The translations under genes were made by a program, and so were the position numbers. A DNA stretch of 64,000 nt from Sinobacterium caligoides (GTDB taxonomy: Bacteria; Pseudomonadota; Gammaproteobacteria; Pseudomonadales; Sinobacteriaceae): assembly GCF_003752585.1 (NCBI RefSeq), contig NZ_RKHR01000005.1, positions 96,947 through 160,946 of the forward strand. The letters run 5' to 3'. Of this stretch, positions 34,896 through 45,710 are shown piece by piece (the stretch's first letter is position 1; the number at the start of each line of letters is the position of its first letter). The notes beneath the pieces were generated by a model that was not told the DNA's origin, did no database searches, and saw nothing but the letters and a program-made list of their open reading frames with translations.

Positions 34896-37573
34896 AAACT
34901 CTTCACCTCGGCAATACGGCAAAGCCTGCCTAAATCACAATATGTGCAAGTGTCAGCTTGTTTCGGGTCTACTGTCGCCACACCATGCAGAAAATCATTC
35001 GCTAACGCACTCAAGTTTTGCTTCCAGCTTGCCACTAGGGAGGGCCAATCATCACCCTGCTCCACGACAGCCTTATTGCCGTTATCAAGACTCACGCCCG
35101 CCATAGCCTCGTGCTCACTCACTCCGCGGTACTCACAGGCAGCAAGCTTTACCTGGCCAAATAACACACTACTGACACGTGGTACCTGCCCTTCGAGGGC
35201 ACAGACATATAGTGGTAACTGTGGTTCCTTTAACCGATGGTCTAGCCAGTCTCGGACTGCAACACGGCCCGATTTATAATCAATAATGGCAACCTCACCT
35301 TCATTGAGGCGATCTACCCTATCCATTCGCAGAGTAAGAGGTAAGCCTGCGAACTCAACTTGCTGCTCATGCTCTAGTGCTTCGATGGTAAAATGACTGC
35401 GTTGCTTCTCCAGTGCCATCCACTGCCCGAGTACACGCTCGAGGCGACGCTGTTCCAAGGCCGTAATACGAGCAATCGGGCGCTGCTTCTTTGCCATCAG
35501 TCTTCGCTCAACAGCTACACCTGCAGCGTGTGAAATCATCTCTCCTAACGATTCTACGCTTTGCTCCTGCAGTTGCTCCAACCCCTGTAGCTTTGACCAG
35601 ATCAACTCAAGCGCATCATGCAAGCCATTACCACGCTCCAGAGGGCTGAAGCCGTCCTCTTCATGCTCGATTGATCGCGCCTTTAATCGATGCTGAGCGT
35701 AGGCTCTAAATGGGCACGCCGCTTGATCTTTAAAAATTGCACTACCGCCGCCAACGCTGCTGGCATCAGTAATTGCGGATGCGACGTCATCAAGACGCGT
35801 CATCGCTTGATCACTCGCTATACGTTCATGCAACCACACCAAGCTCTGAGTTACCCCTGACCACTGCTCCATGGGTATGACAGGTACTGTCAGCGCCTGC
35901 TCAAATAACATCGACAGACGAGATTCATCCTCACCACAACCAAAGCTACAAATAACCTCCTCACTCGCAGAGAAGTAACTCTCTGTAAGATTTCGGCTCA
36001 CCTCATACTCTCTAGAAGCATTGGCATGAGGCATTGCCAATGACGTCTGCATACCAATAGGTAAGTAGGGATTGGGTCGCGCGGCGGCAGGCCATTGCGT
36101 ATCATCCATTCCGCTGACCCAAAGCTCGTCAAAACACAAGCCAGCTCCTTCTAGGGCGCCCAGTATGTGAATAGGGCCATCATAGGTCTGCTGCTGAAAG
36201 ACGTCGAGGCGTAGCTGTGCTTCTAGAAGCTCTAACGCACGATCAAAGCCAACTTCTCCACTAACATCATCTAATCGGTGAAACGATTGCAGGCAGAGAT
36301 GAAACGCCTCTAACTGCTGGAATTCAACACTATCGATAGGGCGCGGCCCTGGCCAGCAGGCATCCGTTAACAGCGTCTGGAACAGCGACAGCCACTTTGA
36401 CGGTTTTCTCATTCGTCCCTTATCACGCCACTCCTCGGCGCGTAATAACATCCATGATAGTTGCTTAGCTGGCTCAAAATCGCCGATCAACTGAAGTTGT
36501 TGCAGCAATTCGCTTGCCCCTATTTCACCACGACTGCCTGCGACGAGCTTCCTAAGCAACCGATGTACGCCTGCACTATTTATTGCTGACTGCCAGAAAG
36601 GAGACTGCAACAGCCGCTTCAAGGCTGACACCTCTATAACTTCCCTTCCTAGCTTGATGATATCGATAGCGGTATTAACCACCGGCAAAGCACGAAGGTT
36701 ATCACCGGCAGTAATATTAAAGGGCAACGTAGAGCGAGGGTGCTGGTTATTGAGATGCTGAGGCTCGAACACTTCCATGAAACAGCGCTCAACTCTCTCT
36801 TTTTGCTGGTTGAGCTCCGGCACAATTAACCCGAGGCGGAGCTCTGTGTTTTCTTCTAAGCGACGCTTGAAATGCTCAGCACAAAGCAGCCACTGCTGCT
36901 CTTCACGATCACAGCTAACAGCTCTTAGACTACGCATTTTGCGTGGCGCTACATGCTGCTCAACCCGCTCGAACAATAACTCTACAAGCTGTTGATATTG
37001 AGGGACCAAAACATCAAAACCCACAAGAACAACATCAGCTTGACGCTCTACTGCAATCTTATCTTGAGCCTGGTGAAAGCTGATTAAAGCGTTGCTAAGC
37101 ATCGCCGGGGTGAACGCAGTCAGACGCTGGCAACGGTTCAAAAAGTCTTTTTGCCAAGCTAGGAAAGCACGGCAATCGACATCATCATTGAACTCTTGCT
37201 CGTAGTCACTGACATCAACCTGCCAGCGCTGAATATTATTAAATGCATCCGCAGCGATCTTCGCCGTGGCCGCAGGTCTTGAAACATAGAACTCATCGCA
37301 AGCCTTAATTGCTTGCTCCCAAAGGATAAGCGTTTGATGTGGCGACAACAGCCAATGGGGCTCGACTTCACCCCGCAAATTATGACGCTGCCAGCATTGC
37401 AGCGCATAGTCATCGATACTATAGACCCTTGGGCAGGCCCAAGCTTTGCTGTCTTGCTGCTGGCCAAACGCCTCGATTATTTTCGCGGTTAATCGACGGT
37501 TGGGCGTTAATATCGTCGTACCGCTGATAAGTTTCTTGTGCAACGATAAAATATCGAACAACGGCTTAAGCAT
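34892..37573 (-). CDS. AddB-like PD-(D/E)XK nuclease family repair protein
   Basis: An 893-residue protein, first gene of the pair. The N-terminal region resembles an inactivated helicase domain (TPNRRLTAKII near residue 23). The C-terminal nuclease core reads EVAIIDYKSGR followed by PQLPLYVCAL. Cysteines that could bracket the nuclease as an iron-sulfur staple occur in AACPFRAYA and at the end in CTYCDLGRLC, as in AddB. This matches the 'probable DNA repair protein' family found next to AddA-like helicases in some gammaproteobacteria and betaproteobacteria. I infer a heterodimeric end-resection complex analogous to RecBCD. Confidence 0.82.
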   Translation of the reverse strand: MLKPLFDILSLHKKLISGTTILTPNRRLTAKIIEAFGQQQDSKAWACPRVYSIDDYALQCWQRHNLRGEVEPHWLLSPHQTLILWEQAIKACDEFYVSRPAATAKIAADAFNNIQRWQVDVSDYEQEFNDDVDCRAFLAWQKDFLNRCQRLTAFTPAMLSNALISFHQAQDKIAVERQADVVLVGFDVLVPQYQQLVELLFERVEQHVAPRKMRSLRAVSCDREEQQWLLCAEHFKRRLEENTELRLGLIVPELNQQKERVERCFMEVFEPQHLNNQHPRSTLPFNITAGDNLRALPVVNTAIDIIKLGREVIEVSALKRLLQSPFWQSAINSAGVHRLLRKLVAGSRGEIGASELLQQLQLIGDFEPAKQLSWMLLRAEEWRDKGRMRKPSKWLSLFQTLLTDACWPGPRPIDSVEFQQLEAFHLCLQSFHRLDDVSGEVGFDRALELLEAQLRLDVFQQQTYDGPIHILGALEGAGLCFDELWVSGMDDTQWPAAARPNPYLPIGMQTSLAMPHANASREYEVSRNLTESYFSASEEVICSFGCGEDESRLSMLFEQALTVPVIPMEQWSGVTQSLVWLHERIASDQAMTRLDDVASAITDASSVGGGSAIFKDQAACPFRAYAQHRLKARSIEHEEDGFSPLERGNGLHDALELIWSKLQGLEQLQEQSVESLGEMISHAAGVAVERRLMAKKQRPIARITALEQRRLERVLGQWMALEKQRSHFTIEALEHEQQVEFAGLPLTLRMDRVDRLNEGEVAIIDYKSGRVAVRDWLDHRLKEPQLPLYVCALEGQVPRVSSVLFGQVKLAACEYRGVSEHEAMAGVSLDNGNKAVVEQGDDWPSLVASWKQNLSALANDFLHGVATVDPKQADTCTYCDLGRLCRIAEVKSL

Positions 37574-37721
37574 GTTTAGGATCCATTATTGCGCGAAACA
37601 TCGCAGTAGCGTTGACTTTCCGCCGTCAGCGACGCAGTATTTGCAGGGAGTTTAAGTGATTGGCATCGTTTTTACCTTAATTTAAGTAGCTTACATGTGA
37701 ATTTGTGCCCTATTAAATAGC

Positions 37722-37727
37722 TATAAT
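37722..37727 (+). promoter_or_regulatory. TATAAT -10 upstream of the DAHP synthase gene
   Basis: A perfect TATAAT about 155 bases before the chosen DAHP synthase start, with a weak -35. The 309 bases between the AddB-like start and the DAHP synthase start hold this element and an untranslated leader of about 150 bases. I see no aromatic-codon leader peptide, terminator hairpin or TyrR box there. Confidence 0.4.
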
Positions 37728-37882
37728 CAGCAACCAGGTAAGACGTTTGCGTCCAACAAGATAGCGTGGCAACCCGCCCCTGTTTTTAAATGCATCCAAC
37801 CTTAACAACACAACCTCTCAATGACTGAGATTGACAGAGACATATTGAAGTAGCGCATCGAATGCGCCAGGGTAAAGGTAAG

Positions 37883-38947
37883 ATGTCCAATAGCAAAATT
37901 GACAACATTAACGTTGAATCGGTAGAAGTTCTCATTACCCCTGAGCAACTCAAAATCGAACAACCGATGAGCGAAACATCGCTTGCTACCGTTCGCGAAA
38001 GCCGAGAAGTTATTCGTAATATATTAGACGGCAAAGACTCACGAGTCTTTGTTATCGTTGGTCCCTGCTCCATTCATGACACCGAAGCTGCGATCGACTA
38101 TGCAAAACGCTTAAAAAGCTTAGCTGATGAGCTAAAAGATACTCTGTATTTGGTAATGCGTGTCTACTTCGAGAAGCCTCGTACTACCGTCGGCTGGAAA
38201 GGTCTTATCAACGATCCTTATTTAAACGATACCTTTAAAATCTACGACGGCCTCCACATCGGTCGTAAGCTACTGTTAGAAATCACCGAAATGGGCTTGC
38301 CAACCTCGACAGAAGCGCTTGACCCCATTTCACCACAGTACCTACAAGACCTCATCAGCTGGTCTGCGATTGGTGCCCGCACCACAGAGTCACAGACTCA
38401 TCGCGAGATGTCCTCAGGGCTTTCCTGTGCTGTCGGCTTTAAAAACGGCACCGACGGTGGCCTGTCTGTCGCCACTAACGCGCTCAAATCTGCTTCTCAA
38501 CCACACCGTTTCTTAGGCATTAACACCTCAGGACAGGTGTCCGTCGTTCGCACCAAGGGAAACAACCACTCGCATATTGTCTTGCGTGGTGGCAGTAAAG
38601 GCCCCAACTATGACTCTGTTAACGTAAAGGTTTGCGAAGAAGCTCTCGCTAAGAATGGCTTAAAACCCAATATCATGATCGATTGTAGTCACGCCAACTC
38701 TAACAAAGACCACAATTTACAGCCATTGGTCATGCAGGATGTGGCTAGTCAGATTACAGACGGCAATGCGTCGATTGTTGGCCTCATGATAGAAAGTAAT
38801 ATCGCAGCGGGCAATCAGTCTCTCAGTGGCGAGTTAGAATACGGCGTGTCAGTTACCGACGCCTGTATCGATTGGCAAACCACTGAAAATGCACTGCGTG
38901 AGATGGCCGAAAAAATCAAACCGCACCTAGCAACACGTCGAAAATAG
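37883..38947 (+). CDS. 3-deoxy-7-phosphoheptulonate synthase (class I DAHP synthase)
   Basis: A 354-residue AroF/G/H-type enzyme that condenses phosphoenolpyruvate and erythrose 4-phosphate in the first step of aromatic amino acid biosynthesis. Visible motifs are IVGPCSIHD, MRVYFEKPRTTVGWKG, GARTTESQTHRE, GFKNGTDG and IMIDCSHANSNKDH, which include the metal-binding Cys and His. I prefer the ATG at 37883 because AAAGGTAAG precedes it; an ATG seven codons earlier is also open. Which isoenzyme (tyrosine-, phenylalanine- or tryptophan-inhibited) cannot be told from sequence alone. Monocistronic, ended by a strong terminator. Confidence 0.94.
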   Translation: MSNSKIDNINVESVEVLITPEQLKIEQPMSETSLATVRESREVIRNILDGKDSRVFVIVGPCSIHDTEAAIDYAKRLKSLADELKDTLYLVMRVYFEKPRTTVGWKGLINDPYLNDTFKIYDGLHIGRKLLLEITEMGLPTSTEALDPISPQYLQDLISWSAIGARTTESQTHREMSSGLSCAVGFKNGTDGGLSVATNALKSASQPHRFLGINTSGQVSVVRTKGNNHSHIVLRGGSKGPNYDSVNVKVCEEALAKNGLKPNIMIDCSHANSNKDHNLQPLVMQDVASQITDGNASIVGLMIESNIAAGNQSLSGELEYGVSVTDACIDWQTTENALREMAEKIKPHLATRRK

Positions 38948-38962
38948 GTCACTATCTTAAGC

Positions 38963-38996
38963 AAAAAAAAGCACCGTAAAACGGTGCTTTTTTTTT
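38963..38996. terminator. Bidirectional terminator between DAHP synthase and TetR genes
   Basis: GCACCGT and ACGGTGC form a seven-base-pair stem with a three-base loop, flanked by eight A and nine T. It can end both converging transcripts. Confidence 0.95.
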
Positions 38997-39023
38997 GCTT
39001 ATTTATTCATCAACCGTGCTGAA

Positions 39024-39599
39024 TTATAAACAACTAAAGGCAAAGGAAACTGTACGCTCGAGAGAAGCTTTATCTTTGTGCACCTTTCCACGCATTTCCA
39101 GTCCGGTATAGAGCGTCATGAAATACTCTGTTACTTCGTCTACGTCACCTGACAATTGCCCACTTTTCTTAGCCTCGGCTAAACGGAGACGTAACGCCCC
39201 TTCTATTAGTTTACTCTTTTTACGGGCGGCCAAATTAGCCAGCTTCTTATTAACGTTAGAAAGCTCGCTAATGGTGTTAACCAACATACAACCATTGGCT
39301 AGTTTCTTTTTGCTAGCCGCACTGTATTTAACAGTCAAAAACTGTTGTATCGCTTCCATTGGGTTTTCAACAGCCACCAACGTTTTTTCGATATGCTCGG
39401 TCAGCATTGCCTCATAATTATCTAAGGACTGACGGAACAGCGTTTCTTTATCGCCAAATGAAGAATATAGGCTACCGCGATTGATACCCATTGCGTCTAG
39501 CAGCTTCTGTACAGAACTGGCTTCAAAACCATCCGCCCAAAATTGCTTCGTTGCAGCATTAAGTGCGGTTATCTTATCAAACTCTAATGGCCTCGCCAT
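39024..39599 (-). CDS. TetR-family transcriptional regulator
   Basis: A 191-residue regulator. The N-terminal helix-turn-helix is in ALNAATKQFWADGFEASSVQ and MGINRGSLYSSFGDKETLF, typical of TetR proteins with a Ser-Leu-Tyr recognition helix. The remaining 130 residues form the ligand-binding domain; ANGCMLVNTISEL is a pattern shared with NemR/AcuR-like members that sense reactive carbonyls or small electrophiles. A GAGAGG ribosome site lies five bases before the ATG. An imperfect dyad and a TATAAT lie upstream, suggesting autorepression. No obvious target gene is adjacent; nfuA lies in tandem upstream. Confidence 0.88.
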   Translation of the reverse strand: MARPLEFDKITALNAATKQFWADGFEASSVQKLLDAMGINRGSLYSSFGDKETLFRQSLDNYEAMLTEHIEKTLVAVENPMEAIQQFLTVKYSAASKKKLANGCMLVNTISELSNVNKKLANLAARKKSKLIEGALRLRLAEAKKSGQLSGDVDEVTEYFMTLYTGLEMRGKVHKDKASLERTVSFAFSCL

Positions 39600-39626
39600 A
39601 ACTACCTCTCACAGAAAAGATCGCGC

Positions 39627-39653
39627 CTGTCCAAACTCGGTCAGACTATTATA
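39627..39653 (-). promoter_or_regulatory. Promoter -10 and dyad upstream of the TetR gene
   Basis: On the minus strand a perfect TATAAT (39648-39653) lies about 50 bases before the TetR start. It is followed at once by the imperfect dyad CTGACC/GGACAG (39627-39644, six-base arms, one mismatch). The arrangement fits autoregulation. The rest of the 289-base gap to nfuA shows nothing recognisable. Confidence 0.45.
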
Positions 39654-39888
39654 TTTATATTAGTGAGATAACTACGGCGCCGTTCCTTGACGCGAGGTTA
39701 CCGCAGTAGGTCTGAGCTACTTCCAAATGTTGATCATATGACCTATCTTTAACGGCTACAATATACAGAATCGAGCGCGCGGTATATAGCGCACGCTAGT
39801 TCTTAAGATTACATTTAAGTTAGATTGAGCGAGGAGCGAACAACACAGTAAAACAATAACCTACAAGACTGCCTCCCTGAAAGCCTTG

Positions 39889-40479
39889 CTAACCTTTGAA
39901 ATAGGCGCCAGAACTATCGCTGTGATCTGTGACATCACGTACAGCTGTCAACTCAGGTATTTTCTCCATCAAATTACGCTCAACACCATGTTTCAGCGTC
40001 TCATCAACCATGGAGCAACCTTGGCAACCGCCACCAAAGCGCAAGATTGCAACACTCTCTTCGGTGATTTCAACTAAGCTAACTTCTCCTCCGTGTGACG
40101 CAAGAGATGGGTTCACTTCATTATAAAGTACGTAATTGACGCGATCCTCTAATGGACTATCATCGTTAACATTCGGCATCTTGGAGTTTGGTGCCTTAAT
40201 AGTTAACTGGCCACCAAATTTATCTGCATTATAATCAACGAAAGCATCTTCTAAGAACACTACGCTACGTGCCTCGAAAAACGTCTTAAATCCTTCAAAC
40301 TCACGAACGACATCATCATCTTTCATATCGTCCGGGCGGCAATATGCGATACAGGTCTCAGCCTTGGGTGTGCCTGGGCTACTGACAAACATCCGTATAC
40401 CTAATACCTCACCCTCTTGCTTGGCAAGTAGCTCTGCTAGGTAGACTTGGGCTGACTCTGTAATTGTTAACTTTAACAT
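39889..40479 (-). CDS. nfuA: Fe/S biogenesis protein NfuA
   Basis: A 196-residue iron-sulfur carrier that delivers [4Fe-4S] clusters to target enzymes, especially under oxidative stress or iron limitation. Residues 1-95 form a degenerate A-type domain. Residues about 105-185 form the Nfu domain with the cluster-binding CxxC in RFGGGCQGCSMVDETLK. Length and architecture match E. coli NfuA (191). Several likely clients lie in this window: LeuC, RlmD, sulfite reductase and ETF-QO. It is divergent from metH, with a 128-base shared upstream region. Confidence 0.96.
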   Translation of the reverse strand: MLKLTITESAQVYLAELLAKQEGEVLGIRMFVSSPGTPKAETCIAYCRPDDMKDDDVVREFEGFKTFFEARSVVFLEDAFVDYNADKFGGQLTIKAPNSKMPNVNDDSPLEDRVNYVLYNEVNPSLASHGGEVSLVEITEESVAILRFGGGCQGCSMVDETLKHGVERNLMEKIPELTAVRDVTDHSDSSGAYFKG

Positions 40480-40567
40480 GGACGGCTTTCCTTTCTCATG
40501 ACGGCTCTATTTTACGCGTAGAAAGCAGTAACTGACTACACTATTGTAACTTTATAAGTAATATTCT

Positions 40568-40575
40568 GCTAAAAT
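40568..40575 (+). promoter_or_regulatory. Extended -10 promoter element upstream of metH
   Basis: TGCTAAAAT fits an extended -10, 33 bases before the metH ATG. A TTGTAA further up is too distant (20 bases) for a standard -35. No cobalamin riboswitch fits in the short leader. Confidence 0.4.
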
Positions 40576-40607
40576 CGCCATCTTTATTTCAAGCTGTACC
40601 GATAGGA

Positions 40608-43600
40608 ATGATGATGAGCCGCCTTCAGAGCCGTACTACACAACTAAAACAGGCCTTAAAACAGAAGATTCTTGTTATTGATGGTGCCATGGGGACCATG
40701 ATACAGGACTACAAACTGACCGAGCAGGACTATCGAGGTGATCGTTTCGCCGACTACCCCTCTGACCTTAAAGGCAACAATGACCTGCTTTCGCTAACGC
40801 GGCCAGACGTTATCAAGGCGATTCATCTTGAGTACTTAGAGGCTGGCGCTGATATTATTGAAACAAACACCTTCAATAGTACTGCTATCGCCCAAGATGA
40901 TTACGACCTTGGCGAGCTCGCAGAGGAGCTTAACCTTATCGGTGCTCAGCTTGCTCGAGAAGCCGCTGACAAAATGACGGCAAAAACACCTGAAAAAACC
41001 CGCTACGTTGCCGGCGTTATCGGGCCAACACCCCGTACAGCATCAATATCACCTGACGTTAACGACCCGGCCAAGCGAAATGTCACGTTCGACCAACTGG
41101 AACTTGATTACTACGCTGCTACCCGAGGGCTAATCAACGGTGGTGCAGATATACTGCTCATCGAGACTATCTTTGACACGCTTAATGCTAAAGCTGCCAT
41201 TTTCGCCGTAAAGCGTTACTTCAATGAGCACCAGGTTGAGCTTCCTATAATGATATCGGTAACATTCCCCGATATCAGTGGTCGTGTCTTGTCTGGACAG
41301 AGCGCTGAAGGCTTCTGGAACTCTGTTGCCCATGCTAAGCCACTTATTATCGGTACCAATTGTGGCCGCCGAATCGCTGAGATCCGCCCTTTCGTCGAAG
41401 AGCTGGCTAATGTTTCTGACTGCTATTTCAGTGGCCATTTCAACGCAGGCCTACCTAACGAGTTTGGGGAGTATGACGAAAGCCCGGAAGATATGCACCA
41501 GCAACTCAGAGAACTCGCTAAACGGGGTTTTCTCAACCTTGTAGGCGGTTGTTGCGGTACTACTCCAGCTCACATATCAGCCATAGCCGATGCTGTGATT
41601 GACGTCCCCCCTCGCACACCACATAGGCCCAAACCCGCTTGTCGCTTAAGTGGTCTAGAACCTTTCAATATTGGCGAAGACTCCCTCTTCATTAACGTCG
41701 GCGAACGCTGTAACGTCACTGGCTCAGCACGTTTTAAGCGTTTAATTCTTGAAGAGGAATACGACACAGCCCTCGAAGTAGCAAGGCAGCAGGTCGAAAG
41801 TGGCGCCCCCGTCATCGACATTAACATGGACGAGGGAATGCTCGATGCCGTAGAGGCAATAACAACATTCTTAAACCTGATCGCAGGTGAGCCAGAAATT
41901 TCGAAAGTACCAATCATGGTCGACTCTTCGAAATGGCACGTTATAGAAGCTGGCCTAAAATGTATTCAAGGCAAATCCATCGTCAATTCGATCAGCCTCA
42001 AAGAGGGTGAGCAGGAATTCATCGACAAAGCTAACCTCTGCATGCTCTACGGCGCAGCCATAGTTGTCATGGCCTTTGATGAAACAGGCCAGGCCGACAC
42101 TTATCAGCGCAAGATCGAGATATGCCAGCGCTCCTATGACATATTAGTCGGCATAGGCTTCAACACTAACGATATCATTTTCGATCCGAACATCTTCGCC
42201 GTTGCTACAGGTATCGACGAGCACAATAACTACGCCGTCGATTTCATCGAAGCAACACGCTACATCAAACAAAACATGCCCGGTGCTAAGGTCTCAGGCG
42301 GGGTATCAAACGTTTCCTTCTCATTCCGGGGTAACAACCCCGTACGCGAAGCTATCCACTCTGTATTCCTCTATCACGCCATTCAAGCGGGCATGGATAT
42401 GGGCATCGTCAATGCAAGCCAGCTAGCGGTATATGACGACCTCCCTACAGAACTGCGTGACCACGTTGAAGACGTCATCCTTAATCGCCGCGATGACAGC
42501 ACCGACCGCCTTCTCGATATTGCCGAGCGCTACCGAGCAGCCGGTAGCAACGCACAGGTTCAAGAAGAGGACCTTAGCTGGCGAGAGCAGGATGTCAATA
42601 AACGTATTGCCCACGCTCTCGTCAAAGGAATCACCACCTATATTGAAGCTGATGCGGAAGAAGCACGCTTAGCTGTTAGCAGACCAATAGAAGTCATTGA
42701 AGGCGCTCTAATGAGCGGCATGAATATTGTTGGCGATCTCTTTGGCTCTGGCAAAATGTTCTTGCCTCAGGTTGTCAAAAGCGCGCGAGTCATGAAACAA
42801 GCCGTTGCCTACTTACAGCCATTCATTGAAGCCGAGAAAAACGAAGGCCAGCAGTCAAACGGCAAAATTTTAATGGCTACCGTCAAAGGTGATGTCCATG
42901 ATATTGGCAAAAACATCGTTGGCGTCGTTCTGCAGTGCAACAACTTCGAGGTTATCGACTTAGGCGTCATGGTTAGTTGCGACGAGATTATTAAGCAGGC
43001 GCAAGCTGAGCAGGTTGACATCATCGGCCTCAGCGGCCTCATCACCCCGTCGCTCGACGAAATGGTTCATGTTGCCAGGGAGATGGAGCGACTCGGTTGC
43101 AATATACCCTTGATGATTGGCGGCGCCACCACTTCTCGGGCTCATACGGCAGTAAAAATTGACCCAGGGTTCAACCTAAATCAGGTGGTCTACGTCACCG
43201 ACGCCTCCCGAGCTGTCTCCGTGGCGACGGCGCTGTTGAATGAGGGAGCTAACCAATATAAAGCTGAGCGACAAGCGGAGTATCAAGCTGTTCGTGACCG
43301 CATTGCCAGCCGTAAAAACAAAGCGCCCCTATTAAAGCTCAACGAAGCGCGCAAGCGCGCGCCACAAATAGAGTGGCAAGGCTACACTCCTCCGAAGCCT
43401 AGCTTCACCGGTGTCAAAGTATACGAGAATTTTCCGCTAGAACAGCTAGTTGACTGCATTGACTGGACCCCCTTCTTCTTGACTTGGGAGCTGAGCGGCA
43501 AGTACCCCGCTATTCTCACCGACGAAGTCGTCGGGGAAGCTGCTACTAATTTGTTTGCCGACGCCAAATCAATGCTAGATGATATCGTGAAGAATCAGCG

Positions 43601-44312
43601 TTTCACGGCAAGTGCTGTCGTCGGTTTCTGGCCTGCAGCCAGCAATGGTGACGACATCATTTTGTATACCGATGAGTCTCGCAGTGAGGCATTAACTACT
43701 CTGCACCACTTGCGCCAACAAACCGACAAGCCGTCTAACAAGCCAAATTTCTGCCTCAGTGACTTTGTTGCCCCTGCCAGCACTGGAATTAAAGATTACA
43801 TCGGTGGCTTTATCGTCACTAGCGGTGACGGCGCTGACATTATGGCCGCTGAATTCGACAGCCAGCAGGATGACTACAACAAGATCATGGTTAAAGCCAT
43901 TGCTGACCGTCTTGCAGAAGCCTTTGCAGAACACATGCATCGCATTGTTCGTAAAGAGATTTGGCATTACGCAGAAGATGAATTACTCAGTAACGAGGAA
44001 CTAATCAAGGAGAAATATCAAGGCATTCGCCCTGCCCCTGGCTATCCAGCTTGCCCCGACCATACTGAAAAAACAACGCTGTTCAGCCTGTTAAATGCCA
44101 AAGAGAATAGTTGCGTCAGCCTAACTGAACACTTTGCAATGATGCCCGCCTCCTCTGTCTCTGGGTGGTACTTCTCTCACCCGGAAAGTCAATACTTCGC
44201 CGTCGCTAAACTCAGCCGCGAACAAGTCGACGACATAGCCCAACGCAAAGGTGTTGCCACCGTCGAAATGGAACGATGGCTCAGCAGCAATCTCGATTAC
44301 GAACCTCGCTAA
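40608..44312 (+). CDS. metH: Cobalamin-dependent methionine synthase
   Basis: A 1234-residue four-module enzyme that transfers the methyl group of methyltetrahydrofolate via cobalamin to homocysteine. The homocysteine domain has its zinc cysteines at Cys252 (TNCGRR) and Cys315-Cys316 (GGCCGTT). A pterin-binding domain follows (about 355-620), then the cobalamin domain with the axial histidine in DVHDIG (His764). The C-terminal reactivation domain carries the SAM-contact segment [12 protein letters not shown]. Length matches E. coli MetH (1227). Three ATGs lie in tandem at the start, so the exact first residue is uncertain by two codons. Seven bases separate it from the MATE reading frame. Confidence 0.98.
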   Translation: MMMSRLQSRTTQLKQALKQKILVIDGAMGTMIQDYKLTEQDYRGDRFADYPSDLKGNNDLLSLTRPDVIKAIHLEYLEAGADIIETNTFNSTAIAQDDYDLGELAEELNLIGAQLAREAADKMTAKTPEKTRYVAGVIGPTPRTASISPDVNDPAKRNVTFDQLELDYYAATRGLINGGADILLIETIFDTLNAKAAIFAVKRYFNEHQVELPIMISVTFPDISGRVLSGQSAEGFWNSVAHAKPLIIGTNCGRRIAEIRPFVEELANVSDCYFSGHFNAGLPNEFGEYDESPEDMHQQLRELAKRGFLNLVGGCCGTTPAHISAIADAVIDVPPRTPHRPKPACRLSGLEPFNIGEDSLFINVGERCNVTGSARFKRLILEEEYDTALEVARQQVESGAPVIDINMDEGMLDAVEAITTFLNLIAGEPEISKVPIMVDSSKWHVIEAGLKCIQGKSIVNSISLKEGEQEFIDKANLCMLYGAAIVVMAFDETGQADTYQRKIEICQRSYDILVGIGFNTNDIIFDPNIFAVATGIDEHNNYAVDFIEATRYIKQNMPGAKVSGGVSNVSFSFRGNNPVREAIHSVFLYHAIQAGMDMGIVNASQLAVYDDLPTELRDHVEDVILNRRDDSTDRLLDIAERYRAAGSNAQVQEEDLSWREQDVNKRIAHALVKGITTYIEADAEEARLAVSRPIEVIEGALMSGMNIVGDLFGSGKMFLPQVVKSARVMKQAVAYLQPFIEAEKNEGQQSNGKILMATVKGDVHDIGKNIVGVVLQCNNFEVIDLGVMVSCDEIIKQAQAEQVDIIGLSGLITPSLDEMVHVAREMERLGCNIPLMIGGATTSRAHTAVKIDPGFNLNQVVYVTDASRAVSVATALLNEGANQYKAERQAEYQAVRDRIASRKNKAPLLKLNEARKRAPQIEWQGYTPPKPSFTGVKVYENFPLEQLVDCIDWTPFFLTWELSGKYPAILTDEVVGEAATNLFADAKSMLDDIVKNQRFTASAVVGFWPAASNGDDIILYTDESRSEALTTLHHLRQQTDKPSNKPNFCLSDFVAPASTGIKDYIGGFIVTSGDGADIMAAEFDSQQDDYNKIMVKAIADRLAEAFAEHMHRIVRKEIWHYAEDELLSNEELIKEKYQGIRPAPGYPACPDHTEKTTLFSLLNAKENSCVSLTEHFAMMPASSVSGWYFSHPESQYFAVAKLSREQVDDIAQRKGVATVEMERWLSSNLDYEPR

Positions 44313-44381
44313 ATACCTTTGTTAACATCAGCAGCACTGCCTGCTGGTGTTAATAGCGTCCACCGATTTATAGAGGTTGTA

Positions 44382-45710
44382 TTGCAACTATCACAACTAC
44401 GCCAACTACTTATACTTGGCCTACCTATTTCAGCCGGCATGCTGTCACAGAGTCTATTAAGCCTCGTCGATATCAGCATGGTGGCACGTCTCGACGATCC
44501 CGACGCCCTTGCCGCCGTCGGAATCGGCAGTTATGCGAGCTTTCTCGCCGTCGCCCTGATAATCGGCCTCTCCGTTGGGGTTCAAACTCTTGTCGCACGC
44601 CGCTGGGGCGAGGGTAAAATAGAGCACTGCGGGAGACTCCTCGGCGATGGCTTATTACTCGCATTGCTAGGCGGGTGTTTGCTCACCACAGTATTCTGGT
44701 TTTCCTCCGACCTTATCATAGGAACGCTTAGCAACCACCCCGACGTTAACGCCATCGCCAACCCCTATTACGATTACCGCATCTTAAGTATCGTCGCCGT
44801 TGGCCTCAATTTCGCTTTCCGTGGTTATTGGAACGGTATCAAGCAGCCTCTAACCTACCTGAAGATCTTGCTAGTCGTTCACCTCTGTAATTTTAGCATC
44901 AGCTATTGCCTTATTTTCGGTCACTTAGGCTTTCCAAAGCTAGGCGCACCAGGCTCAGGGCTTGGCACTACAATCTCACTATACATAGGCGTGTTTCTCT
45001 ACATCCTAACAACTTGGTATCACCAAGAAAAACCCTCCTTTACGATCAGCAAACAAAGCCTGCATAATCAACTCGCCATTCTTAAGCTAGCCACCCCTAC
45101 CTCGCTACAGCAAATGATGGTTGCCCTTGGCGTTTCAACGCTGTACTGGATTATCGGTCAGCTCGGTGTTGCCGAACTCGCCGTCACACACGCCATTATT
45201 AATATCACCCTCTTTATCATTCTACCTGGCACAGGCATGGGCATTGCCGCAACGACGCTAGTCAGCAGCGAACTTGGCAAAGGCTTAAGCCATAACGCTT
45301 ACCAGTGGGGGTGGGATACCGTTAAAGTGACTGCCCCTCTTTTAGCACTTCTCGGGCTGCCTCTCGTACTGTTCCCGCATTTCATACTAAAGATTTTTCT
45401 ACCAAGCGACCCTAGCCTGATTGAACTTGGAACTGTGCCACTGCAAATTACTGGCGCCTTTGCCTTCCTGCAAGCCTTTACCCTAACAATCCCCCAATCA
45501 CTCAATGGTGCTGGCGATAACAGGCGCGTCATGGTCTACAGTATTTTTCTACAGTGGGGCATCGGCTTACCGCTAGCACTGCTTGCCGCTTTTGTTTTTA
45601 AATTTGGCCTCATTGGCATCTGGTCAATGCAAATTATCGAGCGAATCATCGCCAGCATCACCTATGCAAGGCGCTGGCGCAACAAGAAGTGGCTCGAGCA
45701 CAAACTGTAG
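44382..45710 (+). CDS. MATE-family efflux transporter
   Basis: A roughly 440-residue polytopic exporter with about 12 helices. Two MatE repeats are visible: ILGLPISAGMLSQSLLSLVD at the N-terminus and KLATPTSLQQMMVALGVST in the second half. The family exchanges sodium or protons for cationic drugs and other organic molecules. No in-frame ATG precedes the fold. The TTG at 44382 has a GAGG five bases upstream and starts the protein just before helix 1, so I prefer it to the TTG at 44319, which would add 21 residues. It follows metH closely and may be read through from it. Confidence 0.85.
   Translation: MQLSQLRQLLILGLPISAGMLSQSLLSLVDISMVARLDDPDALAAVGIGSYASFLAVALIIGLSVGVQTLVARRWGEGKIEHCGRLLGDGLLLALLGGCLLTTVFWFSSDLIIGTLSNHPDVNAIANPYYDYRILSIVAVGLNFAFRGYWNGIKQPLTYLKILLVVHLCNFSISYCLIFGHLGFPKLGAPGSGLGTTISLYIGVFLYILTTWYHQEKPSFTISKQSLHNQLAILKLATPTSLQQMMVALGVSTLYWIIGQLGVAELAVTHAIINITLFIILPGTGMGIAATTLVSSELGKGLSHNAYQWGWDTVKVTAPLLALLGLPLVLFPHFILKIFLPSDPSLIELGTVPLQITGAFAFLQAFTLTIPQSLNGAGDNRRVMVYSIFLQWGIGLPLALLAAFVFKFGLIGIWSMQIIERIIASITYARRWRNKKWLEHKL

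Noticed and set aside
37728-37882. Possible attenuator leader before the DAHP synthase gene (short ORFs such as the one beginning at an ATG near 37790)
   Set aside because: No Phe, Tyr or Trp codon cluster, no ribosome site and no terminator/antiterminator hairpins.
40480-40607. Cobalamin riboswitch upstream of metH
   Set aside because: The region is only 128 bases, is shared with nfuA, and shows no B12-box-like sequence or suitable stems.
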